Positions 12,638-22,138 of a DNA stretch of 64,000 nt are shown one piece after another. The stretch spans positions 186,001 to 250,000 of the forward strand of contig NZ_CP051500.1 in assembly GCF_016755635.1 (NCBI RefSeq). The letters are read 5' to 3'. Below the pieces are notes generated by a model. That model did not search any database, had not been told where the DNA came from, and saw only the letters and a list, made by a program, of their open reading frames with translations. The position numbers were made by a program, and so were the translations under genes. This DNA is from Helicobacter pylori. GTDB lineage: Bacteria; Campylobacterota; Campylobacteria; Campylobacterales; Helicobacteraceae. The first letter of the stretch is position 1. Every line of letters starts with the position of its first letter.

Positions 12638-14068
12638 TTATTGCACTCTTTTCTTTATCCATTCAAATAAGCATAGAAAATTCTTTTTTGTTTCTTCGCT
12701 CATTACATCGTCTTTACCGCTATACAAGAGTCTTGTTTTGAACGCCATGGCCAATTCCATGCGCTTGTTTTTGGCGTATTTTTTTCTATCGTTTGCGCTG
12801 AAACAATCTTCAATTTGTTTGAAACACCTGTCGCAGTCTGAGAGTTGTAGGATTGTGATGGGATCATGCATTTCTTCATTAGCGTTTTTAAATCGTTCAC
12901 TCGTTGCGTTTTGGTCAGAATCGCATTTCCTGTCATCATCTGTCAAAACAATGGGGTTGTTGTCTAACTCGCAAAGTTTTTGAATGGTTTCTTTCATATC
13001 GTTTGGATTGTTTTTAAGCCCTGAAATGGGTAAGAAAGTGAAAGGAATGGGGTTGTCTTTGAATTCTCGCTCATTGAAATACAATTTGAAAGCGCTCAAA
13101 TAACAATAATCCGTGATGCCTTCTACAAAGATGATTCGGTGTTTTTGGGGGTTGTGAAAAACATGCTGACCCACCCCTAAAGAACGCTTGATTTTATCTA
13201 AGGCATCGGAGTCTTTGCTCGCATTATTTAGGGGGTAGTTAAAGTGATTCTTAATTACAGAGTCTTCTGTTTCTTTTTCTACAATCCTTATTTCATCTAA
13301 ATGATCCGTATCCACTAAAAAGGGGTCATGGGTGGCTAAAACAAAAGTGACATGATTTTTATGAGCGTATTCTTTTAAAAACTTCCTGAATTCCTTTCTG
13401 GCTGGCACGCTCAAGTGAGTGGCTGGCTCGTCCATAACCACAATGCACTCACCATAATTAGCAGGAACTCCTTCGTAATTATGATGGTATTTATATAAAA
13501 AATTAAAAAACAAGTTAAAAAACCATTGGAATCCAGTGCTTTGTTTTGCGAGCTCTAAATACTCATTGTCTCTTTTGATTTTTATGTGCAAAAAATGCTG
13601 TTCTTGCAAACAGAATTCAAAAACATATCTGTGTTCATCATCTGGGTTAATACAATAACTTTCGTTAAACTTTTTGTTGATTTTTTCACCCATTTTCTTT
13701 AATTCTTTTTCCAATTCTTCAAGAAGATTCGTTTTTTTACAGAAGAGAAATTTTTCAGAATGACTATAGAAATTGAAAACAACATCATATTTTTCATTTA
13801 GAAACATTGTGACTTTTGGTTTATTAGATGCATATGGGTTGTTATATTTAATATATTTATCATTCTCTGAAGTAATAAACTCATTGCTAGAAGTTTTTTG
13901 CAAATCTATTTCTAGACAATTTATCTCATTAATAATTATTAATAATGTTTTTTTATTCTCATCAATTTTAAGTTCAATTATTGCACGGAATGGTGGTTCT
14001 TTTACTATGTCGGTTAGTTCAATTATTGCACCGACAAATAGCCAATGTTTATCGCACCATTCACACAT
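12638..14068 (-). CDS. OLD-family nuclease, C-terminal part (ATPase lobe II plus TOPRIM)
   Basis: This 476-residue fragment completes the ATPase begun upstream. It holds an ABC-like signature region (STGFQ at 177-181), a Walker B segment (VVMDEPATHLS, D213/E214), an H-loop (LATHD, 245-248), and then a TOPRIM nuclease domain with the acidic residue in VEGITD (E316) and the DDD triplet at 377-379. That order is the OLD (overcoming lysogenization defect) family, whose members cut DNA and often act in phage defence. It lies in the same frame as the upstream half, separated only by TAG-CAA-GCG. Whether it is translated separately from the ATG at 14068 is unknown; no ribosome binding site is evident. 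No UvrD-like helicase partner of the Gabija type is nearby. Confidence 0.8.
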   Translation of the reverse strand: MCEWCDKHWLFVGAIIELTDIVKEPPFRAIIELKIDENKKTLLIIINEINCLEIDLQKTSSNEFITSENDKYIKYNNPYASNKPKVTMFLNEKYDVVFNFYSHSEKFLFCKKTNLLEELEKELKKMGEKINKKFNESYCINPDDEHRYVFEFCLQEQHFLHIKIKRDNEYLELAKQSTGFQWFFNLFFNFLYKYHHNYEGVPANYGECIVVMDEPATHLSVPARKEFRKFLKEYAHKNHVTFVLATHDPFLVDTDHLDEIRIVEKETEDSVIKNHFNYPLNNASKDSDALDKIKRSLGVGQHVFHNPQKHRIIFVEGITDYCYLSAFKLYFNEREFKDNPIPFTFLPISGLKNNPNDMKETIQKLCELDNNPIVLTDDDRKCDSDQNATSERFKNANEEMHDPITILQLSDCDRCFKQIEDCFSANDRKKYAKNKRMELAMAFKTRLLYSGKDDVMSEETKKNFLCLFEWIKKRVQ

Positions 14069-14074
14069 CGCTTG

Positions 14075-15037
14075 CTACACTTTATTGCATTTAGGCATGT
14101 TTTTAATTGCTGAAAAGCTTATTTTTGATACATCAATAGACAAATATTCATCTTTAAGCTCAAAAGGATTATCGCAATTGGTAATTTCTGGTAACCAATG
14201 GAACAAGAAAGCGTATTTTTTAGGGTCTTGTGGAATGGTGTTGCAAGGTTGTTCTAATCTATTTTTTATTCTATCCGATTGCTCTTTAAATTTTGCTCTC
14301 ATTTTTTCTAATGTTTCATTATTCTTATCAGAACTTTCTATTAATTTTGACAAGCTATATTCTTTGAAAGTTAAGAGAATGTGTAATAAAAGTTTTTCTT
14401 TAAGATTTTTATACGCTACTTTGGCTTTTTTCTTATCTTTTTTGTGTTCTATTGGCTTTATACATTTGTTGAAATTCATTTCGTTTAACCTTAATGTCTC
14501 TTTGTATTGGTTTAAAAAGTTACCACAAGAGTTTTTAAGATCTTCACAATATTTCTTATGGCTTAGAGTATCATTAGCATCAGGCAATAATTCTTCTAGA
14601 GCTTCTCTAACAGATTGTATAACTTCATTTATAAAATTATCTGTATGATTATCACAAGAGAACGACTTATGTCTCTCAAACGGACAGAAGTTCATTTCAA
14701 AATTATTTTGTTCATTCTCTTTGCTTTCTTTGAGTTCTACCCAAGAAAGCGTTTCAAGTTGTTGGTTATTTTCAATTGTATTAATAAGACTTAATATGGT
14801 TGGTTTTTTGATTTGTTCTTCATGATTTTCTATAGTACATAGAGAATTAGTATTATCATTAAACGCCTTCAAAGCTTCTAAAACATTGCTTTTGCCGACA
14901 TTGTTTTCCCCCACTAAAACCACCAACCCCCCATGCTTAATTTCTCCAAAACTTGAATTTAAAAGCAATTCTGTAGGCGAGTTTTTACCCAAATTCCTAA
15001 AAGGGTGCAATTTCAAAACACGCTTATATAGCTTCAT
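14075..15037 (-). CDS. OLD-family ATPase, N-terminal part, ended by in-frame TAG
   Basis: This is the first 320 residues of an SMC/RecF-like ATPase. The Walker A motif GENNVGKSN is at residues 43-51, after a RecF-type opening (KLHPFRNLG). The remainder is a lysine- and glutamate-rich helical region, probably the coiled-coil insertion of OLD proteins. It lacks Walker B, which is in the next fragment. The stop (TAG, 14075-14077) is followed in the same frame by the rest of the protein, which makes a full-length product of about 799 residues one base change away. The base composition is visibly more AT-rich than that of flanking genes, which hints at transfer. GAAAGGG precedes the ATG. Confidence 0.8.
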   Translation of the reverse strand: MKLYKRVLKLHPFRNLGKNSPTELLLNSSFGEIKHGGLVVLVGENNVGKSNVLEALKAFNDNTNSLCTIENHEEQIKKPTILSLINTIENNQQLETLSWVELKESKENEQNNFEMNFCPFERHKSFSCDNHTDNFINEVIQSVREALEELLPDANDTLSHKKYCEDLKNSCGNFLNQYKETLRLNEMNFNKCIKPIEHKKDKKKAKVAYKNLKEKLLLHILLTFKEYSLSKLIESSDKNNETLEKMRAKFKEQSDRIKNRLEQPCNTIPQDPKKYAFLFHWLPEITNCDNPFELKDEYLSIDVSKISFSAIKNMPKCNKV

Positions 15038-15065
15038 GTCTTACCCTTTCAAAACGCAAATTTAA

Positions 15066-15073
15066 TTTATAAT
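15066..15073. promoter_or_regulatory. Overlapping divergent -10 boxes for mrp and the OLD gene
   Basis: The sequence TTTATAAT gives TATAAT on the plus strand (15068-15073, toward mrp) and TATAAA on the minus strand (15066-15071, toward the OLD gene). The two promoters would compete for the same bases. Confidence 0.45.
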
Positions 15074-15133
15074 GCAAAATTAAACAAAACATGTTATAAA
15101 GAAAATTCAAATACTATCATTTTAAGGATTAAA

Positions 15134-16240
15134 ATGCTCACCCAAGAAGATGTCTTAAACGCGTTAAAAACAATTATTTACCCTAATTTTGAAAAGGATA
15201 TTGTCAGCTTTGGTTTTGTCAAAAACATCGCTTTGCATGACAACCAATTAGGGCTTTTAATAGAAATCCCCTCAAGCTCTGAAGAAACGAGCGCGATTTT
15301 AAGGGAAAATATCTCCAAAGCGATGCAAAAAATGGGCGTGAAAGCTTTGAATTTGGATATTAAAACCCCGCCTAAACCGCAAGCCCCAAAGCCCGCCACT
15401 AAAAATTTGGCTAAAAATATCAAGCATGTAGTGATGATAAGCTCCGGTAAGGGCGGTGTGGGTAAAAGCACCACCAGTGTGAATTTAAGCATCGCTTTAG
15501 CGAATTTAAACCAAAAAGTGGGGCTACTAGACGCTGATGTGTATGGCCCTAATATCCCTAGAATGATGGGCTTACAAAACGCTGATGTGATCATGGATCC
15601 TAGCGGTAAAAAACTCATTCCTTTAAAAGCTTTTGGTGTTTCTGTGATGAGCATGGGGCTTTTGTATGATGAAGGGCAGAGTCTCATTTGGAGAGGGCCC
15701 ATGCTCATGCGAGCGATTGAGCAGATGTTAAGCGATATTATTTGGGGGGATTTAGATGTTTTGGTGGTGGATATGCCCCCAGGAACAGGCGATGCGCAGC
15801 TCACGCTAGCCCAAGCTGTGCCTTTGAGTGCAGGAATTACTGTTACTACGCCTCAAATCGTGAGTTTGGATGACGCTAAACGGAGTTTGGACATGTTTAA
15901 GAAACTACACATTCCTATTGCGGGCATTGTAGAAAATATGGGGAGTTTTGTGTGCAAGCATTGCAAGAAAGAGAGCGAGATTTTTGGCTCAAATTCCATG
16001 AATGAGTTGCTAGAAGCTTACCACACGCAGATTTTAGCCAAGCTCCCTTTAGAGCCTAAAGTGCGTTTAGGGGGGGATAGGGGCGAACCGATTGTGATTT
16101 CTCACCCTAATAGCGTGAGCGCTAAGATTTTTGAAAAAATGGCGCAAGATTTGAGCGCTTTTTTAGACAAAGTAAAAAAGGAAAAACTAGCCGATAATAA
16201 GGACATCCAGCCCACACAAACGCATGCTTGCTCGCATTAG
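15134..16240 (+). CDS. mrp: Mrp/NBP35-type iron-sulfur cluster carrier ATPase
   Basis: Mrp proteins bind and hand over Fe-S clusters using ATP. The 368-residue protein has an N-terminal MIP18-like (DUF59) domain (residues 1-85), a deviant Walker [18 protein letters not shown] near residue 100, a switch segment DMPPGTGD, and a CKHCKK cysteine pair (C-x-x-C) near residue 277 that would bind the cluster between two subunits. ATG follows AAGGAT. It stands alone and points toward the glycosyltransferase gene. Confidence 0.95.
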   Translation: MLTQEDVLNALKTIIYPNFEKDIVSFGFVKNIALHDNQLGLLIEIPSSSEETSAILRENISKAMQKMGVKALNLDIKTPPKPQAPKPATKNLAKNIKHVVMISSGKGGVGKSTTSVNLSIALANLNQKVGLLDADVYGPNIPRMMGLQNADVIMDPSGKKLIPLKAFGVSVMSMGLLYDEGQSLIWRGPMLMRAIEQMLSDIIWGDLDVLVVDMPPGTGDAQLTLAQAVPLSAGITVTTPQIVSLDDAKRSLDMFKKLHIPIAGIVENMGSFVCKHCKKESEIFGSNSMNELLEAYHTQILAKLPLEPKVRLGGDRGEPIVISHPNSVSAKIFEKMAQDLSAFLDKVKKEKLADNKDIQPTQTHACSH

Positions 16241-16245
16241 TTTTG

Positions 16246-16264
16246 AAAGGGTTTTAAACCCTTT
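16246..16264. terminator. Bidirectional terminator between mrp and the glycosyltransferase
   Basis: AAAGGGTT pairs with AACCCTTT across a 3-nt loop, just after the mrp stop and overlapping the end of the convergent gene. Confidence 0.5.
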
Positions 16265-17412
16265 TAATCAATCGCTTCACTTTTTGTTTGGCTTTAAAAA
16301 GCAAAAATTCTATAAGGAGTTTAGAAGAAAATTTGGGCAGAAGAGATTTAAAAGAATGCCGTTTGTCTGAAAAAGACAGGATTTTATTAAGAGCGTGGAT
16401 TTCTTTATCCTTGTTTTGAATGGATTCAAAGAGGTGATCCAAAAAAGGAGCGTTAAAATAGGCGTCTTTAAAAGGCGTTTGAATCAACGCTTCATGCCAT
16501 CTTTTCGCACCAATGACGCTGAAGAGCTTCCAAGGTTTATCGCCCCAAAAATGCAGCATGCGCGCTTCTTTAACGCTAGGGAATGAGGGCGTATCAAGGA
16601 AACTAGGGTGGGCATTGTATGAATAAGGCAATTCTAAAATCCTACCACGGCACACAAAACACAGAGCATCTTGATCGCTAAATAAAAGTTTTTCATTTTT
16701 CAAAAGAAAAAATCCAATCAATTGGTTTTCAAGATTTTCTTTACGCCATGATTTTAAATTTAAGGCTAAAAACCCGGCGTTAAAGTAGTTGTCAAAAAGG
16801 ATTTGAGCTTCTTTTAAATTAGGGAAAGCGTCAGCGACACCAATGTTTTTTGCGTGCATTTGGCGTAATTCGTATAAATCCTTAGCCGAATTCCTATTCA
16901 TAGCGATCAAATCTTTTTCCCTCACAGCCCCAAAATAATGCGTTTCAAGGGGGATAAAAAAGCTCTCGCTAATATCATTCACAAACAAAGTGTCCACATC
17001 AAACATGATCATCTTATCGTATTGGGGGAAAAGGGAAGCGAAAAAGAAACGGCACATGATCATTTTAGAAAAGCGTTTTTGCGAAAAAGCATTGAGTTTT
17101 AAATACAATTTTTTAATTTCATTAGCTATTAAAGAATCAAGCTTATCGTAATTATGGCGTGGTTCTAGTTCTTCATTAGAAATATCCAAAAACTCTATAC
17201 TGGAAAAAGCGCTAAAAGGAGCGATCGTTTCTTCTAATTTGGCTATATTTTCAGCGCTTAAATTTTCCACCAAACAATGGATTTTATAAAAGAGTTTTAC
17301 TCTCTCTCTCTCTCTCTCGTTTGGCGTGCACTAGCATGGAATACAAACTCACACCAGCAGGGATACAATAATTATTATCAAAAACCACCACAATAGGGAT
17401 AATCTCTTGCAT
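16254..17412 (-). CDS. Glycosyltransferase family 8 protein, phase-variable, frame currently OFF
   Basis: The product is a GT8/RfaJ-like sugar transferase, likely for lipopolysaccharide. The downstream frame from 17273 contains MIMFDVDTLFVND, with the metal-binding DxD, and DQDALCFVCRGRI and HFWGDKPW typical of GT8. The true N terminus lies upstream: ATG at 17412 starts with IPIVVVFDNNYCIPAGVSL, the nucleotide-sugar site, then runs into the AG repeat. With nine repeats the ATG frame ends at a TAA shortly after the tract, 1 nt out of register with the rest. Adding one AG, or losing two, would join them into about 385 residues. H. pylori is known to vary this gene by dinucleotide slippage. Confidence 0.85.
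17300..17318. repeat. Dinucleotide (CT/AG) tract, phase-variation switch
   Basis: Nineteen nt of alternating C and T, nine AG units on the coding strand, lie inside the 5' end of the glycosyltransferase gene. The repeat encodes alternating Arg and Glu in all useful frames, so length changes alter register without harming the protein. Confidence 0.95.
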
Positions 17413-17464
17413 GCACAGTCCTTAAATCTTTAAATTAAACCCGCTAAAAAGGGGGTGATTTGTC

Positions 17465-17470
17465 ATTTTA
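17465..17470 (-). promoter_or_regulatory. Likely -10 box of the glycosyltransferase gene
   Basis: TAAAAT on the minus strand lies 53 nt before the ATG at 17412, and directly next to the poly-T/A tract, which would occupy the spacer toward a -35 region. Confidence 0.4.
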
Positions 17471-17473
17471 TCG

Positions 17474-17491
17474 TTTTTTTTTTTTTTTTTT
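17474..17491. repeat. Poly-T tract of 18 in a divergent promoter region
   Basis: Eighteen uninterrupted T lie between the glycosyltransferase start and hofA. Tracts of this kind in H. pylori outer-membrane gene promoters change length and tune transcription. Confidence 0.9.
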
Positions 17492-17533
17492 CAAAACAAC
17501 AATAAGCGGGCAACTTGCGAGTTTGTTTTATGG

Positions 17534-17539
17534 CATAAT
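17534..17539 (+). promoter_or_regulatory. Likely -10 box of hofA
   Basis: GGCATAAT lies about 21 nt before the GTG start at 17560; the poly-T tract ends 42 nt further upstream. Confidence 0.4.
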
Positions 17540-17559
17540 ATCAGAATTCAATAAAAAAG

Positions 17560-18927
17560 GTGTTTGATAAAAGGGTGCTTAATCAAAAAGTTTGGCTAGG
17601 GCTTTTAGCTTTGAATGGGGTTTTTCTCAACGCTTTTGAGTATCAAATCAGCGCGAGAGTGGGATCATTTTCGCGCATCGCTTTCAACCAGTCGGTTATC
17701 AATTCAAAAAAAGGGATTTATCCTACAGGGAGTTATGTAACCACTACCGGGGCTTTACAGGTTGATTCTAGTTTGCTCCCTAAAGGGATTGAAAACCACA
17801 AACTGGGTTTTGGGGTGGGGGGCGAAATAGGATCGTTAGCTTATGATTCCACGAAGTTTTTGATTGATGAAGCCAACCCTAAGGCAGGGTTTCAGCCAGC
17901 GAACTGGTATTATATGGGGCGATGGGAGGGCTATTTGATGCAATATAGCGAAAAATGGACCAGAGAGCAAAAGTCGCAAAACGCCAGGCCTTATGTGTTA
18001 TACAATTTGTATTTAGATTATCAATATAAGGATATTTTTGGGATTAAATTAGGGCGTTACCCCTCTAAAGCTTTGTTTTTGAGCGGGTTTAATCAAGGGT
18101 TTGAGCTTTTTTACCGGTGGAAAAAGTTTAGGATAGAGTGGTTTAGCACCTTTGGAAGGGCTTTAGCTAATGAGCAATCCATTAGAGATTTTTACGCTCC
18201 TGTCAATTACAAGCAAAAAACCAACTACGGCATGCACAATTTAAACCTCATTTACGAAAATAAATACATTAGAGTTGCGCCTTTTATTTGGTTTTACCCT
18301 AAGAATTTTAACGCTCCTGGATTTGAAATCACCCATGACACAAAGTCTTATTGGAAATCTCTTTGGCGCATCCAAACGACTTTTTACGCATGGTTTCCCC
18401 TTTATAGCGATTATTTGTCTAAAGATTATTACAGAGCCGCTTTAGTGGGTAAAAAAAGCGTGGCTTTGTTTGTGTTTCAAAGAGTGCATTTCCGCTCTTA
18501 TCGTTTTGGCTGGAGCGTGTATAAGAATTTTGGGAACGGGAGCGCTCAATTAGGCTGGAACGGCTCGCCAGTGGATCCTTTTTATGACACTAAAGACGAC
18601 ACCCCTTATGAAGACGCTTATTCCAATTTTTACAACGCTAATTCCATAACGATTAACGCTTTTATAGGGAAGAGCGTTAAGAATCTTTTGGTGCAATTGT
18701 ATGGGAAATTGACCTATTCCCCAAGGGCTGATGCACAAAGCTTAGGGGTTACTCTCAAATATAACTTTAAAAAACATATCTATTTCATGCTCATGTTTAA
18801 TGGCTATCAAATCACGATGCATAAGGGTTATAAGGTAGGGTTTTTTACAAGCGGTTATAACCCTGATTTCGCTCAAACCATTCAAAACAGAAGCTATTTT
18901 ATGAGCTCTATGAGTTATCGTTTTTAA
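17560..18927 (+). CDS. hofA: Outer membrane protein of the Hof family
   Basis: The 455-residue protein has a signal peptide (VWLGLLALNGVFLNA, cleavage before FEYQ) and a long mature part rich in aromatic and glycine residues with alternating strands, ending in an aromatic residue (SYRF), all typical of a beta-barrel. It resembles the H. pylori Hof family, distant relatives of OprD-type porins. The start is GTG at 17560; the alternative GTG at 17575 would still leave a signal peptide. Substrate is unknown. The gene shares a divergent promoter region with the phase-variable glycosyltransferase. Confidence 0.85.
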   Translation: MFDKRVLNQKVWLGLLALNGVFLNAFEYQISARVGSFSRIAFNQSVINSKKGIYPTGSYVTTTGALQVDSSLLPKGIENHKLGFGVGGEIGSLAYDSTKFLIDEANPKAGFQPANWYYMGRWEGYLMQYSEKWTREQKSQNARPYVLYNLYLDYQYKDIFGIKLGRYPSKALFLSGFNQGFELFYRWKKFRIEWFSTFGRALANEQSIRDFYAPVNYKQKTNYGMHNLNLIYENKYIRVAPFIWFYPKNFNAPGFEITHDTKSYWKSLWRIQTTFYAWFPLYSDYLSKDYYRAALVGKKSVALFVFQRVHFRSYRFGWSVYKNFGNGSAQLGWNGSPVDPFYDTKDDTPYEDAYSNFYNANSITINAFIGKSVKNLLVQLYGKLTYSPRADAQSLGVTLKYNFKKHIYFMLMFNGYQITMHKGYKVGFFTSGYNPDFAQTIQNRSYFMSSMSYRF

Positions 18928-19008
18928 GGAATTAAACATTCTTTCATGTTCTTTTTTTAAAATAAAGCTTCACGCCATAGCATACCCCTTTTAAGCACGC
19001 TTTTATTG

Positions 19009-19014
19009 TATAAT
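19009..19014 (+). promoter_or_regulatory. -10 box of htpG
   Basis: TGTATAAT, a perfect hexamer, is 30 nt upstream of the htpG ATG. Confidence 0.6.
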
Positions 19015-19043
19015 CTTAAAAATTTTATTAAAGGAAAAGTTCA

Positions 19044-20909
19044 ATGTCTAACCAAGAATACACCTTTCAAACTGAAATCAACCAGCTTTTGGATTTGATG
19101 ATCCACTCTTTGTATTCTAATAAAGAGATTTTTTTAAGGGAGTTGATTTCTAACGCAAGCGACGCTTTGGACAAGCTGAATTATTTAATGCTGACCGATG
19201 AGAAATTAAAAGGGCTCAATACCACGCCCAGCATTCATTTGAGTTTTGATAGCCAGAAAAAGACCTTAACGATTAAAGATAATGGTATAGGCATGGATAA
19301 AAGCGATCTCATCGAGCATCTAGGCACGATCGCTAAATCAGGCACGAAGAGTTTTTTAAGCGCTTTGAGTGGGGATAAGAAAAAAGATAGTGCTTTAATT
19401 GGCCAGTTTGGCGTGGGCTTTTATTCGGCGTTTATGGTAGCGAGTAAGATTGTCGTTCAAACCAAAAAAGTTACCAGCGAGCAAGCGTATGCATGGGTGA
19501 GCGATGGTAAGGGCAAGTTTGAAATCAGCGAATGCGTCAAAGAGGAACAAGGCACAGAAATCACCCTCTTTTTAAAAGAAGAAGATTCTCATTTTGCGAG
19601 CCGTTGGGAGATTGATGGCATTGTTAAAAAGTATTCTGAGCATATCCCTTTCCCTATTTTTCTAACTTACACCGATACGAAATTTGAGGGCGAAGGGGAT
19701 CATAAAAAAGAAGTTAAAGAAGAAAAATGCGATCAGATCAATCAAGCGAGCGCTTTATGGAAAATGAATAAGAGCGAGTTGAAAGACAAAGATTACAAAG
19801 ACTTTTACCAATCGTTTGCACATGACAACAGCGAGCCTTTGAGCTATATCCATAATAAAGTGGAAGGCTCTTTAGAATACACGACGCTTTTTTACATCCC
19901 TAGCAAGGCGCCCTTTGATTTGTTTAGGGTGGATTATAAAAGCGGGGTCAAACTTTATGTTAAAAGGGTGTTTATCACTGATGATGACAAAGAATTGTTG
20001 CCCTCTTATTTGAGGTTTGTTAAAGGCGTGATTGACAGCGAAGATTTGCCCTTGAACGTGAGCCGTGAAATCTTACAGCAAAACAAGATTTTAGCCAATA
20101 TCCGTTCGGCTTCAGTGAAAAAGATTTTAAGCGAGATTGAACGCTTGAGCAAGGATAACAAGAATTACCATAAATTCTATGAGCCTTTTGGGAAAGTGTT
20201 AAAAGAAGGCTTGTATGGGGATTTTGAAAACAAAGAAAAACTTTTAGAATTGTTAAGATTCTATTCTAAAGACAAAGAAAAATTAATTTCTTTGAAAGAA
20301 TACAAAGAAAATTTAAAAGAAAATCAAAAAAGCATTTATTACCTTTTAGGCGAAAATTTAGACTTACTAAAAGCGTCCCCCATTTTGGAAAAATACGCTC
20401 AAAAAGGCTATGACGTTTTGTTATTGAGCGATGAAATTGATGCGTTTGTGATGCCAGGCGTGAATGAATATGATAAAACGCCCTTTAAAGACGCTAGCCA
20501 TAGCGAGAGTTTGAAAGAGCTTGGTTTGGAAGAAATCCATGATGAGGTAAAAGATCAGTTTAAAGATTTAATGAAAGCGTTTGAAGAAAATCTTAAAGAT
20601 GAGATTAAAGGCGTAGAGCTTTCTAATCATCTCACTTCAGCGGTGGCTTTAATAGGCGATGAACAAAATGCGATGATGGCTAATTTTATGCGTCAAATGG
20701 GCCAAAGCGTGCCTGAAAGCAAGAAAACGCTAGAATTAAACCCTAACCATGCGATTTTGCAAAAACTCTTAAAATGCGAAGATAAAGAGCAGTTGAGCGC
20801 TTTTATCTGGTTGCTTTATGATGGGGCGAAGCTTTTAGAAAAAGGGGCTTTGAAAGACGCTAAAAGTTTTAATGAGCGCCTAAATAGCGTGCTGTTGAAA
20901 GCGTTGTAG
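19044..20909 (+). CDS. htpG: Chaperone HtpG (Hsp90)
   Basis: HtpG is the bacterial Hsp90 chaperone, an ATP-driven dimer. The 621-residue protein begins with the GHKL ATPase domain: LISNASDALDKL, DNGIGM and GQFGVGFYSAFMVA are the N, G1 and G2 boxes. The middle-domain catalytic arginine is in LPLNVSREILQQ. The C-terminal dimerisation part is complete. ATG follows AAAGGA. Monocistronic. Confidence 0.98.
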   Translation: MSNQEYTFQTEINQLLDLMIHSLYSNKEIFLRELISNASDALDKLNYLMLTDEKLKGLNTTPSIHLSFDSQKKTLTIKDNGIGMDKSDLIEHLGTIAKSGTKSFLSALSGDKKKDSALIGQFGVGFYSAFMVASKIVVQTKKVTSEQAYAWVSDGKGKFEISECVKEEQGTEITLFLKEEDSHFASRWEIDGIVKKYSEHIPFPIFLTYTDTKFEGEGDHKKEVKEEKCDQINQASALWKMNKSELKDKDYKDFYQSFAHDNSEPLSYIHNKVEGSLEYTTLFYIPSKAPFDLFRVDYKSGVKLYVKRVFITDDDKELLPSYLRFVKGVIDSEDLPLNVSREILQQNKILANIRSASVKKILSEIERLSKDNKNYHKFYEPFGKVLKEGLYGDFENKEKLLELLRFYSKDKEKLISLKEYKENLKENQKSIYYLLGENLDLLKASPILEKYAQKGYDVLLLSDEIDAFVMPGVNEYDKTPFKDASHSESLKELGLEEIHDEVKDQFKDLMKAFEENLKDEIKGVELSNHLTSAVALIGDEQNAMMANFMRQMGQSVPESKKTLELNPNHAILQKLLKCEDKEQLSAFIWLLYDGAKLLEKGALKDAKSFNERLNSVLLKAL

Positions 20910-20913
20910 GAAA

Positions 20914-20932
20914 AAACCCTTTTTAAGGGTTT
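20914..20932. terminator. Hairpin terminator between htpG and hcpA
   Basis: AAACCCTT pairs with AAGGGTTT over a 3-nt loop. On the minus strand it is followed by a run of six T, so it could end the hcpA transcript; it also lies immediately after the htpG stop. Confidence 0.5.
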
Positions 20933-21105
20933 GAACAAACTCGCTTTAACCTTTCAAGTGCCAATCTAAAAATGGCAATGAATGGGTGCGATAAACGCCT
21001 TTTATGATCATTAAAAAGATTAGTTCATGGGGTTTATATTTTCATTAAGATATTAAAAAGCGTAAAAGCCAGCTAAACACGGCGTTTAGCTTAACTTCAT
21101 TAAAA

Positions 21106-21858
21106 TTAAAGTTCTATTTTCAATTCCTTGAGAGCGTCGCATGCTTCTTTGATGCCTGACTTACAGCCTTTTTTAAAGTTTTCTACCGCTTGCTTTTCGT
21201 CCTTTGCTGTGCCTTGGGCGTTGTATTGCATAACCCCTAAATTATAACACCCCCTGCCATCTTTTAACTCGCATGCTTTAGAATAACGAACGATAGCCTC
21301 CTTAAAATTCTTTGCTACACCATACATGTATCCTGCATTAATGCACCCGGGGCTGTCTTTTAAATCGCAAGCTTTTTCATACAAATCAAGAGCCTTTCTT
21401 AAATCCTTAGGCGTGCCTACGCCATAATGGTGTAGGCTTCCTAAGACCGTACACCCTTCAGCATGGTTTAAGTCGCAAGCTTTAGAGTAGTATTGTGAGG
21501 CTTTTTTGGCGTCTTTAGAAACGCCTTGTCCGTTATAGTATAAATTGCCTAGCAGGCGGCACCCATAACCATCATTTAATTCACAACCTTTAGTGTAAAA
21601 TTGAATGGCTTTTTTCAAGTCTTTTCCCACTCCTTTCCCTTCTTCATAGAACGCCCCTAAAAAAACACACCCAAAGCCATTTTTTAACTCACACGCTTTT
21701 TCAAAATGCGTTTTAGCTTGAGCGAAATCTTGCTTCTTCGCACTCTCTATGCCTAAATTAACAAGCTCTTTAGCGTCTGGCTCTGCCATTAACCCTCTCA
21801 AACACAACGCGCCCAAACACAAGACCCCAAAAAGGGTTTTTTGAACACTTCCTGGCAT
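21106..21858 (-). CDS. hcpA: Helicobacter cysteine-rich protein A (Sel1 repeats)
   Basis: HcpA is a secreted, disulfide-rich repeat protein reported to act on host immune cells. The 250-residue form starts at ATG 21858 behind AGGAAA, with a signal peptide ending near GLMA. The mature part is a series of Sel1-like repeats of 36 residues, each with a pair of cysteines (for example [21 protein letters not shown]) that bridge neighbouring helices. Upstream in-frame codons do not add a sensible signal sequence. hcpE at 47256 is a relative in the same window. Confidence 0.93.
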   Translation of the reverse strand: MPGSVQKTLFGVLCLGALCLRGLMAEPDAKELVNLGIESAKKQDFAQAKTHFEKACELKNGFGCVFLGAFYEEGKGVGKDLKKAIQFYTKGCELNDGYGCRLLGNLYYNGQGVSKDAKKASQYYSKACDLNHAEGCTVLGSLHHYGVGTPKDLRKALDLYEKACDLKDSPGCINAGYMYGVAKNFKEAIVRYSKACELKDGRGCYNLGVMQYNAQGTAKDEKQAVENFKKGCKSGIKEACDALKELKIEL

Positions 21859-21895
21859 GATATATTTCCTATTAAAAAAAATGTAATCCTTTATG

Positions 21896-21901
21896 ATTGT
21901 A
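21896..21901 (-). promoter_or_regulatory. Likely -10 box of hcpA
   Basis: GGTTACAAT on the minus strand is about 38 nt upstream of the hcpA ATG. Confidence 0.45.
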
Positions 21902-21951
21902 ACCAAATATTGACGATTAAAGCCTTATTGAATGCCATTTTATTGGTGCAA

Positions 21952-22132
21952 TAAAGAAAATGATTGAGAATTGCTTCTCTTTTAAGTGCGTTCCAACGCT
22001 TGAGCTGGATTGCCATGCGATAGGGGATACTAGTGAGAAGCTGTACTAAAAGAGTTTGTTTTAAAAAGCTGATTGAGCCACCCCTTTAAGAGTGGCTTGG
22101 TAAAAGACCTCTTAAGAAACTAAAAAACAAGG
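21952..22132 (-). ncRNA. Candidate stable RNA of about 180 nt
   Basis: A perfect consensus promoter on the minus strand (22139-22167) would start an RNA near 22132. It contains no reading frame of note but has several hairpins: AGCCAC/GTGGCT, GCGT/ACGC, and a long-range pairing GCTTCTC with GAGAAGC. A hairpin GAGAA/TTCTC at 21966-21979 followed by T-rich sequence could terminate it near 21952. Size and layout recall 6S RNA, but I cannot show the 6S fold. It may also be a long leader of hcpA. Confidence 0.5.
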
Positions 22133-22138
22133 AAAGAT

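Noticed and set aside
12633..12983. Plus-strand 116-codon frame
   Set aside because: It lies fully antisense to the TOPRIM part of the OLD gene, which has clear motifs.
13773..14648. Plus-strand 291-codon open frame opposite the split OLD gene
   Set aside because: It spans the amber site but is a shadow of the minus-strand gene: hydrophobic residues from reversed AT-rich codons, no ribosome binding site and no recognisable domain.
15178..15804. Minus-strand 208-codon frame inside mrp
   Set aside because: Shadow of the mrp coding strand; no family match recognised.
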